Origin: Ruminococcaceae bacterium UBA1734
GTDB taxonomy: Bacteria; Bacillota; Clostridia; Oscillospirales; Acutalibacteraceae
Length of the DNA stretch: 9,841 bases
Direction of reading: 5' to 3'
NCBI GenBank assembly: GCA_002315765.1
Contig: DCIE01000052.1
Span: 1 to 9,841 of the forward strand
The notes under the pieces were generated by a model. The model ran no database searches, had not been told where the DNA came from, and was given only the letters and a program-made list of their open reading frames with translations. Shown here piece by piece: positions 1-5,652 of the stretch. Numbering within the stretch: position 1 is the first letter of the stretch; each line of letters begins with the position of its first letter. The position numbers were made by a program, and so were the translations under genes.

Positions 1-21
1 CCCCAACATTTATTATAGAGC

Positions 22-60
22 CTTAATTTTTTATGTAGAGAAAGGGATTCGAAAGCGAAT
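22..60. repeat. 39 bp direct repeat, left copy
   Basis: This 39 bp stretch recurs without a mismatch at 1928-1966 in the same orientation. It starts CTTAATTTTTTATG and ends GGGATTCGAAAGCGAAT; homology stops abruptly on both sides (c21 versus t1927, c61 versus a1967). Its right end can fold as ATTCG-aaag-CGAAT, and in this copy GCGAAT (55-60) can pair instead with ATTCGC (68-73). On the minus strand, TTCGAATCCCTTTCTCT resembles the T-loop and 3' acceptor end of a serine tRNA, but there is no matching T-stem 5' strand, so it is not a tRNA. Together the copies bracket the ribbon-helix-helix/lipoprotein pair. Whether they are attachment-like ends or copies of a dispersed repeat cannot be decided here. 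Confidence 0.9.
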
Positions 61-125
61 CGGTCGTATTCGCAGAATGTTGATTTCATGTTGTAAGACA
101 TTAAAAACCAATAGTTTATCGTGGC

Positions 126-168
126 AAAAACCATCCCCCCCAAAGAAAAATTCTTCGGGGGAGTTTTT
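126..168. terminator. Intrinsic terminator, probably bidirectional, after the ribbon-helix-helix gene
   Basis: CCCCCAAAGAA (137-147) pairs with TTCTTCGGGGG (151-161) around a 3 nt AAA loop, with one A-C mismatch. The stem is followed on the plus strand by TTTTT (164-168). On the minus strand the T-run (complement of 126-130) comes a few bases after the stem. It starts 5 nt past the stop codon of the minus-strand gene ending at 174, so its clearest role is ending that transcript; it may also shield the cassette from plus-strand readthrough. Confidence 0.75.
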
Positions 169-173
169 ATCAT

Positions 174-362
174 TTATTTCACTTCGCAGTTGTCCATAGC
201 ATAGTCAAGCAACAAATTTATCAGTTCATTTCTTGAACGGTTAGTGTCTGATGATAGTTTATCAAGCCTATTGACCGTTTCATCTTTTATTCTAATTGAA
301 AATGTCTTGTGTCCGTCCTCGCCTTTGAGGGACTTTTTGTTGATTATCAGTTTTTCTTTCAT
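174..362 (-). CDS. Ribbon-helix-helix DNA-binding protein (CopG/Arc-like), 62 aa
   Basis: This is a small predicted DNA-binding regulator. After a basic N-terminal tail (residues 1-18), KTFSIRIK (19-26) fits the beta strand that enters the DNA major groove in ribbon-helix-helix dimers. DETVNRLDKLSSD (27-39) fits helix A, and SRNELINLLLDYAMDN (43-58) fits helix B, with the usual turn TNRSRN between them. The ATG at 362 is chosen over the in-frame GTG at 377 because GAGGTG sits 7 nt upstream of the ATG and overlaps the GTG itself. The gene is divergent from the WG-repeat lipoprotein at 451, with only 88 bp between the start codons, so autoregulation and control of the lipoprotein are the natural inference. 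Similar small proteins also occur as plasmid copy-number or antitoxin-type regulators, but no toxin-like partner is adjacent. Confidence 0.85.
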   Translation of the reverse strand: MKEKLIINKKSLKGEDGHKTFSIRIKDETVNRLDKLSSDTNRSRNELINLLLDYAMDNCEVK

Positions 363-374
363 AACATAACACCT

Positions 375-389
375 CACAATAATTATGTG
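375..389. promoter_or_regulatory. Candidate operator half-sites upstream of the lipoprotein -35
   Basis: CACAATAATTATGTG is an imperfect palindrome with CACA and TGTG arms. It ends directly against the TTGACA box at 390 and lies in the 5' leader of the divergent ribbon-helix-helix gene. Ribbon-helix-helix dimers commonly bind short, often repeated palindromic boxes in their own promoter, so this is a plausible site; the assignment is inference from position and symmetry. Confidence 0.35.
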
Positions 390-419
390 TTGACAAAGGC
401 GAGAATTATATGTTATAAT
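390..419 (+). promoter_or_regulatory. Consensus sigma-A promoter of the WG-repeat lipoprotein
   Basis: TTGACA (390-395) and TATAAT (414-419) both match the consensus exactly, with an 18 bp spacer. Transcription would start near 426, leaving a leader of about 25 nt with GGAGG at 437-441, 9 nt before the ATG at 451. A promoter this strong for an accessory lipoprotein suggests that a repressor normally limits it. Confidence 0.85.
405..410 (-). promoter_or_regulatory. Possible -10 box for the ribbon-helix-helix gene
   Basis: The minus strand reads TATAAT here, about 43 bp upstream of the ribbon-helix-helix start. No good -35 lies 16-18 bp further upstream (the hexamers are A/T-rich and off consensus), so this would be a weaker promoter, overlapping the divergent lipoprotein promoter face to face. 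Confidence 0.35.
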
Positions 420-430
420 TTAAAACATAT
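408..430. promoter_or_regulatory. Inverted repeat overlapping the lipoprotein -10 (candidate operator)
   Basis: ATATGTT (408-414) and AACATAT (424-430) are perfect 7 bp inverted arms separated by 9 bp. They cover the -10 box and the expected start of transcription of the plus-strand gene. A related AACATA occurs at 363-368 by the ribbon-helix-helix start. Binding here would block the lipoprotein promoter and touch the possible divergent -10. The ribbon-helix-helix protein is the obvious candidate binder, by inference. Confidence 0.45.
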
Positions 431-450
431 TTAGTTGGAGGTTATTTGTT

Positions 451-1857
451 ATGAAAAAAATATTTTCAGTAATTATTGCATGTTTATTATTGCTGTCACT
501 TTGCGGCTGCGGTGAAGGAGAAAGCAATTCATTCAGTAGAAAAAATTCCGATTCCCCCGATGCGACGAGTTCAATTTCGCAGGAAAACTCCGAATCAAAA
601 TCGACAACATTGACTGAAATAAAACTCAGTGGACCAATAACCGGCAAGAATATTAGTTTATCTGGCGCAATGTATACTCCGGGCGACGGAGATTTATATA
701 TTCCGTTTTCTTATAATAAAAAATACGGTATTGTTAACCAAAACGGAAAACCGGTAATAGAAAATTGCGAATCGTCTTTGTATAACTTTTTTGAAGATAA
801 AGGCTATATGTATGATTCCGGAAATGACATATTTATTGATAAAAACGGAAATAAAACCCTCGAAACTAAAGCGTTTTCCGCTGTCTCCGGAAGCTTAAAC
901 GGTGAATTGGTTGCTAGTTTAACTCAAGCGAAATCAACCGGAAGCATGTCTTACGATTATTTTGCCTGCGTTTTAGATAAAAACAACCAGTTTAGCAAAA
1001 CAATATTATCTGTTCCAAATGGGAAAATCGGAAATAATTCTTATATCGGTTTAGCATTGCCGTCATTTGCATATAACGAAAACGGTTTCCAAGGTGTTGG
1101 ATTGCATGGAATACTCGACGGCGAGTTAAATGATGCGGGCACTGTAAAAAGACGGTTTTTCCTTTTTGATGTTAATGGCAATCTTGTTGCAAAATATGAT
1201 GCGGAAAAAGTTTTATCAACAGCAACGTCTGCGTACGGCGTAGTGAACTTTGGTGTCTACAATAGTTCTACTTATGTTAGCGGTTATCAGGAAATAGATT
1301 TCAAAAAAGTGATTTTCCCAAAAAATGGTTATGTAAACATAATGAACGACAATGGTTTGTGGGGACTTATGAACATTAAAACAGGAAAGACTGTTATTGA
1401 GTGTAAATACGATTATGTCGGCGCGTATTCCGACGGTGTTGCTACGGTATGCAAATACGGAACATGGGGAACGATTGACCTTAAAGGAAATGTTGGGATA
1501 GAGTGTAACGAGTATAAATACATTGCAAACTTCGTAAACAACCGAGCTATTGCGGTTGATACAAACAATAATGTTTTTATAATAGATAAAAAAGGCACAA
1601 AACTCGGTCAATTCAACGGAACCGTTTCCGGAAGCACATTTTCGGGCACGAAAGTGGCGTTTTTCTGTACGGAATTTATTTCTACCACAAATCTTGCTTT
1701 AATTTATAAGTATGAAAATGCGTACTTAATAAACGATAAAGGTGAAATTCTTGCAAGCGGTGATGACCATAATAATTTTGTGTATATGAATGATAAGTAT
1801 GTTGTTTTCAAAACCGGTGGAACAGAAGAGCATAAAATATTCAAAATCAATAAGTAG
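451..1857 (+). CDS. WG-repeat lipoprotein, 468 aa, function unknown
   Basis: This is a predicted surface lipoprotein. Residues 1-20 form a signal peptide (MKK, hydrophobic stretch 4-17) with lipobox LCGC, so Cys20 would be lipidated. A Ser/Asn/Glu-rich linker follows (about 21-60). The rest is beta-rich and carries WG-type repeats: KYGIVNQNGKPVIE (91-104), LWGLMNIKTGKTVIECKYDYV (W304) and TWGTIDLKGNVGIECNEYKY (W339, 35 residues later), plus weaker copies ending in FIDKNGNKTLE and FIIDKKGTKLG. Such repeats are thought to build solenoid or propeller-like surfaces, but no enzymatic role is established and I see no catalytic motif. The start is fixed by GGAGG 9 nt upstream. It is transcribed divergently from the ribbon-helix-helix gene, ends at a strong terminator, and is more A+T-rich than the operons to its right. 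Ligand binding or envelope sensing is a guess. Confidence 0.88.
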   Translation: MKKIFSVIIACLLLLSLCGCGEGESNSFSRKNSDSPDATSSISQENSESKSTTLTEIKLSGPITGKNISLSGAMYTPGDGDLYIPFSYNKKYGIVNQNGKPVIENCESSLYNFFEDKGYMYDSGNDIFIDKNGNKTLETKAFSAVSGSLNGELVASLTQAKSTGSMSYDYFACVLDKNNQFSKTILSVPNGKIGNNSYIGLALPSFAYNENGFQGVGLHGILDGELNDAGTVKRRFFLFDVNGNLVAKYDAEKVLSTATSAYGVVNFGVYNSSTYVSGYQEIDFKKVIFPKNGYVNIMNDNGLWGLMNIKTGKTVIECKYDYVGAYSDGVATVCKYGTWGTIDLKGNVGIECNEYKYIANFVNNRAIAVDTNNNVFIIDKKGTKLGQFNGTVSGSTFSGTKVAFFCTEFISTTNLALIYKYENAYLINDKGEILASGDDHNNFVYMNDKYVVFKTGGTEEHKIFKINK

Positions 1858-1895
1858 CGATCACATAATGATTGTAACTGTCCTTTCAGCGTGCC

Positions 1896-1938
1896 AATTA
1901 AGAGAAAACGCCTTTACGGAGTTTTCTCTTAATTTTTT
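1896..1938 (+). terminator. Intrinsic terminator of the WG-repeat lipoprotein gene
   Basis: AATTAAGAGAAAAC (1896-1909) pairs perfectly with GTTTTCTCTTAATT (1921-1934), a 14 bp stem with an 11 nt loop, ending in six T (1933-1938). It lies 38 nt past the stop codon. Its 3' arm and T-run are shared with the first bases of the right 39 bp direct repeat, so the repeat begins inside the terminator. Confidence 0.88.
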
Positions 1939-1966
1939 ATGTAGAGAAAGGGATTCGAAAGCGAAT
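1928..1966. repeat. 39 bp direct repeat, right copy
   Basis: This is a perfect copy of 22-60 in the same orientation, offset by 1906 bp. It begins within the terminator of the lipoprotein gene and ends with GATTCGAAAGCGAAT; beyond it the sequence (acttaatgg) is unrelated to that after the left copy. Its position just left of the convergent housekeeping-side operon terminator marks the right limit of the cassette. Confidence 0.9.
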
Positions 1967-1982
1967 ACTTAATGGTAAATAA

Positions 1983-2018
1983 ATTAATATCCATCGCTTA
2001 ATGCGGTGGAATATTAAT
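1983..2018. other. Strong hairpin between the two convergent terminators
   Basis: ATTAATATCCATCGC (1983-1997) pairs with GCGGTGGAATATTAAT (2003-2018) around a TTAAT loop: 15 pairs, with one G-U pair and one bulged A. No T-run follows on the plus strand and only a T-rich stretch on the minus strand, so it is not a clear terminator. It could be a back-up terminator, an mRNA 3'-end stabiliser or the end of a small palindromic element; nothing in the sequence decides. Confidence 0.6.
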
Positions 2019-2027
2019 GTTGCACAT

Positions 2028-2064
2028 AAAAAATACAAGCCATGCACAAGGCACAGCTTGTATT
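2028..2064 (-). terminator. Intrinsic terminator of the GH37/PIG-L operon
   Basis: On the minus strand AATACAAGC and GCTTGTATT (positions 2056-2064 and 2032-2040) form a perfect 9 bp stem with a 15 nt loop that can add a small TGC/GCA pairing. A run of six T (complement of 2028-2033) closes it. It starts 3 nt after the stop codon of the PIG-L gene at 2068. Confidence 0.85.
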
Positions 2065-2067
2065 ATT

Positions 2068-2811
2068 TTAAAAGTAATACTCTCCGAAAGCGGGATACAT
2101 TCCGTTTCCGCACCAATGGAAATAATCTTCTAAAGTTTGTCGTAATAAAAAGTCCTCGTTGTTGTTAGGATACTTTACGATTTTAAATGCCTCGGCAGAG
2201 GAAATTAAAGCCTGACTGCCACGGAATTTAGCCAAAATATCTTTGTAGTGGCAAAGTCCCTCGCCTTGTGCGGTGTTTTGGTTATAACACATAAGACTTT
2301 CGTTAAGGGTTGTCGTAACCGAACTGATATCAATAAAGAAATCGGGCTTAAAGAAATCGGATGTTTGGTCGGCACCGGCTTCAAACGCATATATTTCTTT
2401 GATTTTTGTTCCCTTGACATGGGCAAGACAAAGAGCCTTTTCGGAAATCTCGGCTACTGCCCTATGCTCAATATGATTATCTTTCGGAAAATGGATGAAT
2501 ACTATATCAGGCATAAAATCAACAATTATCTTGGCAAGATTTTTAATTTCTTCGGCTGATGGCTGAAAAAGTCCTTGGTATCTATCGCCGGTGATAATCT
2601 TTTTTGCGCCCAGAATTTCCGCCGCCTTATATTCTTGCTTTTCCCATTCGTTTCTTGTTTCTTTTGTAATGTTTTCTCCGTGCCAAATACAAGCAGGATT
2701 GACGAAAAGAATGTCCCAGCCTTTTTTTGAGAGAAGGGCGGCAACGCCTCCGGCATTAAATTCGCAGTCGTCGTTATGTGCGCCGATAAATAAAGCCTTC
2801 AAATTATTCAC
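2068..2811 (-). CDS. PIG-L/LmbE-family zinc-dependent N-deacetylase, 247 aa
   Basis: Members of this family remove acetyl groups from N-acetylglucosamine units of sugars, glycolipids or small-molecule conjugates (for example MshB, BshB and diacetylchitobiose deacetylases). The zinc motif GAHNDDCE occupies 10-17, giving ligands His12 and Asp15; the family usually has Pro where Asn13 stands. The second motif FPKDNHIEHR (108-117) supplies the third ligand, His116. Length is typical for the family and there is no signal peptide, so it acts in the cytoplasm. The start is GTG at 2811 inside the last codons of the GH37 gene (overlap GTGAATAA, 8 nt); no strong ribosome binding site is visible, so translational coupling is likely. 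The context argues against a mycothiol or bacillithiol role and for deacetylation of a substrate shared with the glycosidase, but the substrate is unknown. Confidence 0.88.
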   Translation of the reverse strand: MNNLKALFIGAHNDDCEFNAGGVAALLSKKGWDILFVNPACIWHGENITKETRNEWEKQEYKAAEILGAKKIITGDRYQGLFQPSAEEIKNLAKIIVDFMPDIVFIHFPKDNHIEHRAVAEISEKALCLAHVKGTKIKEIYAFEAGADQTSDFFKPDFFIDISSVTTTLNESLMCYNQNTAQGEGLCHYKDILAKFRGSQALISSAEAFKIVKYPNNNEDFLLRQTLEDYFHWCGNGMYPAFGEYYF

Positions 2812-4042
2812 CTAACTTTTTAAGAAGTTCACAAGCTTCTATATAAACACCGGCAGTCCAACCCATCATAGGAGGCATAGTTGCGTGTCTGTCGGAGCTT
2901 TCGTCTGCAATATCAATACCACCGGTAACAACATTGTATTTTTCCCAAAGGTTGCCGTTTGCCTCAAAGTTGCGTTCAACCAAATCGGCGTACTTTCTTG
3001 CAACTCTCTTTGCATCTTCGGTGTAGCCGTATTTCATAAGTCCCTGCATAACAAGGTTTTGCATAGGAGCCCAACCGTTAGGATACTGCCACTGATAATG
3101 ATAAACATCCTTATCATACCAATTTTCGGTAACGGCAATACCGTAATCGGTTTCAATGCGATGAAGGTTATCTGCAAGAGCCTTTGCCTGAACATCGTTC
3201 AGCATACCGACAGCCATACCGTAGTAGGATGCACAGGAGAATTTATCGCTTATAACCTTGTTGGTGAAATCGTAATCGTAGAAAATATTGTCCTTAAGCA
3301 TATATTTTGTCATAAGAGCCAAGCGGTCGTCGGCTTTCTTGTTCCAAGAGTCCGTTCCTTCAATTCCCAAAATATCGCAGAACTTCGCCATATTCTTCTC
3401 AAAGCCGTACATAAGAGAGTTAAGCTCAACCGAAACGAAATCTTCAACATGGAAATCAAAACGGGGATTAATGTCCCAACCGCTTTCGCAAATTGCAACA
3501 TACTGGCAAGAAAGTTGAGCATCGGTTTTGTTTTCGGGGCGTTTGCCGATACGGTCAATAAAGCCCTTATACATTCCTTCGTCAATAGCCATTTGTGTAT
3601 TTCCGGTGTACATAGTAAGTCCGATAGGGGATTTGCGCTTGGTATCCCAAAATTCGTATTCTTTTACGAGAACATCATAAGCATTTTTAAGCCAGTCTTT
3701 GTCCTTAATTTCGGCATAAATGTCGTCAACCATCATTGAGAGGAAAGGAGGCTGTGAGTTGTGAAGATAAAAAGTTCTGTTTCCGTTGGGCATAAAGCCG
3801 TATTTGTTAATAAGGAAAAACATATTTTCAACATTGTTTTTAGCCTGTTCGGTCCAGCCCTCAATAATAAGGCCTCTGTTTAGAAAATATGTATCCCAAT
3901 AGTACATTTCCTGAAAGCGGTCGGCAATGCTGGGAACATTGTAAGGATTAGGCAAACCGATTAAGGTGCCGTTGTCCTCCTTGTTGGAACGAATGGTTTT
4001 CGGAAAATTCTCTTTAATGTAAGCGTCAAGCTTGGCGTTCAT
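2804..4042 (-). CDS. GH37 (trehalase-like) glycoside hydrolase, 412 aa, altered active-site motifs
   Basis: GH37 enzymes are inverting alpha,alpha-trehalases with an (alpha/alpha)6 barrel. Family marks are clear: DRFQEMYYWDTYF (41-53, signature 1), NSQPPFL (95-101), ESGWDINPRF (186-195) with the catalytic acid Asp190, QWQYPNGWAP (317-326, signature 2), EKYNV (367-371) and GWTAGV (394-399). Two departures stand out: signature 2 normally reads QWD, here QWQ, and the base Glu, nine residues before the last Trp in E. coli TreA as I recall it, falls on His386; Glu381 and Asp384 are the nearest acids. The protein is shorter than E. coli TreA (about 550 aa) and lacks a signal peptide, so it is cytoplasmic. 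AAGGA lies 9 nt before the ATG. It is first in an operon with a PIG-L deacetylase. True trehalase activity is uncertain; a related disaccharide is possible. Confidence 0.85.
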   Translation of the reverse strand: MNAKLDAYIKENFPKTIRSNKEDNGTLIGLPNPYNVPSIADRFQEMYYWDTYFLNRGLIIEGWTEQAKNNVENMFFLINKYGFMPNGNRTFYLHNSQPPFLSMMVDDIYAEIKDKDWLKNAYDVLVKEYEFWDTKRKSPIGLTMYTGNTQMAIDEGMYKGFIDRIGKRPENKTDAQLSCQYVAICESGWDINPRFDFHVEDFVSVELNSLMYGFEKNMAKFCDILGIEGTDSWNKKADDRLALMTKYMLKDNIFYDYDFTNKVISDKFSCASYYGMAVGMLNDVQAKALADNLHRIETDYGIAVTENWYDKDVYHYQWQYPNGWAPMQNLVMQGLMKYGYTEDAKRVARKYADLVERNFEANGNLWEKYNVVTGGIDIADESSDRHATMPPMMGWTAGVYIEACELLKKLGE

Positions 4043-4107
4043 AATAGCACGTCCTTCAAATAAAATAGTATATTTTTTGCTTTTTTCACGGGAAAATCGC
4101 CAAAAAT

Positions 4108-4136
4108 ATTATATAATTTACTCTCTGTTTTGTCAA
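4108..4136 (-). promoter_or_regulatory. Consensus sigma-A promoter of the GH37/PIG-L operon
   Basis: On the minus strand TTGACA (4136-4131) and TATAAT (4113-4108) match the consensus exactly with the ideal 17 bp spacer. The start of transcription would be near 4101, giving a leader of about 60 nt before the ATG at 4042. The promoter separates this operon from the substrate-binding protein gene ending at 4157. Confidence 0.87.
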
Positions 4137-4148
4137 GGAAACAAAGAG
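4121..4148. promoter_or_regulatory. Dyad across the -35 box (hairpin or candidate operator)
   Basis: CTCTCTGTTT (4121-4130) faces AAACAAAGAG (4139-4148), 10 positions with one mismatch, around the loop TGTCAAGG that contains the minus-strand -35 box. As DNA it is placed like a repressor site on the GH37 promoter. As RNA it is the only hairpin after the substrate-binding protein gene, but on that strand no T-run follows; the T-run (GTTTTTA) is on the plus-strand side, where no gene needs ending. Operator is my preferred reading, with low certainty. Confidence 0.4.
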
Positions 4149-4156
4149 GTTTTTAC

Positions 4157-5650
4157 TTAGCTTTTTGTAGCAAAAGAAAAGTCAATATATCCGTTTTCGC
4201 CGTTGATATAAAGGTCTTTTATAACGCTACGATAGCAAATGTTTGTGTTTTCAAAAGCAATGGGATAAAGGGTGTAATTCTCTAAAAGCTTTTGTTGAAC
4301 AGTTGCCGTATTTCCGCTGTAAGATTTAAAATTAAGCAAGTATTCTTTTACATTTTCGGAGGTTGCTTTAACGGGGAATAAGGCGAACTGTAGGTCGTTA
4401 TCCTTTAGTTGCCCTACAAGCTCTTTAGGATTTTTTGCAGGGGTAATATTTACAAAAGCACAAAGATTTTGTTGCCAATGCCCCAAAAGTCCCCTGACGG
4501 CAGGAAGTATTCCCGGATTATCGTAGTAATAAAGGGTTGCAGAGGGGAATTGCCTGTCATCAAGCGAGGCGACATAATCCGAAAATATTTCCATAGATTT
4601 TTTAAGATTGTATGTAGGGAAACCCTTTTTACCAACCGATTTGTTTTGATTTAAAATACCGGGATATAAGGATGTGGCAACCGAAAATCCGGCGCCTAAT
4701 TTATCTTTATACGAGTCCTCTGAAACGGCGGTTAAAAGGCTTTTTCTGACACTTTTTTCATAATCCTTTCCAACAGACAAAAACCAACAAATGTTCTGAA
4801 GAGAATAACATTGGGTACCGGTTTGTTTTACTTGGTCCAAATCCTCGTTTTTAACAAAAGCCACATCGGTAATTTCCTTTTGGAAAAGGGTTTTTGCGGT
4901 TTCTTCTTCGTTGGAGGATATGAAAACAGCACCGTTTTTTGCCGTAAAGCTTCCCTTGTAGGCTTGGTTCTTTAAAAGACGAATACCGAACTCGTCGGGA
5001 TTCCATTTTTTCAGATAATACGAGCCGTTGGAAATTATATTTTCCGCATCCAGACCGTATTTTCCTCCGCATTCATTGAAAAAGGCTTGGTTACAGGGCA
5101 TACATATAGAGGTAGTAAGGGTGTCTAAAAAGTTTTTGTCTTCCTTTGCAAGGGTGATTTTAAGTGTATAATCATCCAAGGCCTTGACACCGAGAGAGGA
5201 AGCCTTTGCCTTTCCCGAATATATCGATTTTGCGTTTTTTACGGCAAAAAGTCTGTTTACAAAAGGCGCTTCTACATTATTTGTAACGGCTCTTTTAAAG
5301 GCAAAAACAAAGTCGTTTGCGGTAAGGGGTGTATTGTCCGACCAAACCAGGTCTTTTTTTAAATTAAAGGTGTAAACAAGTCCGTTTTTATTGTAAGACT
5401 CGCATACTCCGCAAACAATCTCACCTTTATTGTTCTTTCTTAAAAGCCCCTCAAAAATATTTCGCACAATCATAAGCTCTTCATCGGACTTGGCAATTTG
5501 CGGGTCGATGAATGTAGGCTTTTCGGAAATGTTTATATAAATATATGTGTCCGAGTCGCTTCCCGAGCAACCCGAAAAAAATCCCGCCGTAAAGACCGAA
5601 ACAAGCAAAAGACAGAGAAATTTAATAATAATATTTCGTTTAAGTTTCAT
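4157..5650 (-). CDS. OppA/DppA-type ABC transporter substrate-binding lipoprotein, 497 aa
   Basis: Predicted extracellular solute-binding protein of the peptide/opine/nickel class (SBP_bac_5), anchored by a lipid on the outer face of the membrane. Signal peptide 1-27 with positive residues K2, K4, R5, a hydrophobic core 7-22 and lipobox FSGC, so Cys28 is lipidated. Family features follow: TFIDPQIAKSDEE, the NIFEGLLRKN block, YTFNLKKDLVWSDNTPLTANDFVFAFKR and NGSYYLKKW. The ATG at 5650 is chosen because the signal peptide begins there and AAGGA lies 12 nt upstream; the in-frame ATG at 5713 has no ribosome binding site and would put 21 odd residues before the signal. No permease or ATPase is adjacent, so it either serves a transporter encoded elsewhere or acts as a sensor. 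Its initiation region is folded into the hairpin at 5653-5716. Peptides are the default substrate by family; the GH37/PIG-L operon next door leaves sugar conjugates open. Confidence 0.9.
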   Translation of the reverse strand: MKLKRNIIIKFLCLLLVSVFTAGFFSGCSGSDSDTYIYINISEKPTFIDPQIAKSDEELMIVRNIFEGLLRKNNKGEIVCGVCESYNKNGLVYTFNLKKDLVWSDNTPLTANDFVFAFKRAVTNNVEAPFVNRLFAVKNAKSIYSGKAKASSLGVKALDDYTLKITLAKEDKNFLDTLTTSICMPCNQAFFNECGGKYGLDAENIISNGSYYLKKWNPDEFGIRLLKNQAYKGSFTAKNGAVFISSNEEETAKTLFQKEITDVAFVKNEDLDQVKQTGTQCYSLQNICWFLSVGKDYEKSVRKSLLTAVSEDSYKDKLGAGFSVATSLYPGILNQNKSVGKKGFPTYNLKKSMEIFSDYVASLDDRQFPSATLYYYDNPGILPAVRGLLGHWQQNLCAFVNITPAKNPKELVGQLKDNDLQFALFPVKATSENVKEYLLNFKSYSGNTATVQQKLLENYTLYPIAFENTNICYRSVIKDLYINGENGYIDFSFATKS

Positions 5651-5652
5651 AT

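Noticed and set aside
22..60. Partial tRNA gene on the minus strand
   Set aside because: Only a T-loop and 3' acceptor-like piece is present; the T-stem partner, anticodon arm and D arm are missing, so no functional tRNA is called.
174..1857. Toxin-antitoxin pair made of the ribbon-helix-helix protein and its neighbour
   Set aside because: The neighbour is a 468 aa exported lipoprotein in divergent orientation, not a small toxin in the same operon.
1790..1972. Plus-strand open frame of 60 codons ending in RERDSKANT
   Set aside because: It runs out of the lipoprotein gene in another frame, through a terminator hairpin and into the direct repeat. The RERDSKAN tail is just the translated repeat (the same residues appear at the left copy), a typical source of spurious small proteins.
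2885..3739. Long open frame (284 codons) on the plus strand
   Set aside because: It is fully antisense to the GH37 gene, whose family motifs, promoter and ribosome binding site are clear; the translated product shows no domain and has no ribosome binding site of note.
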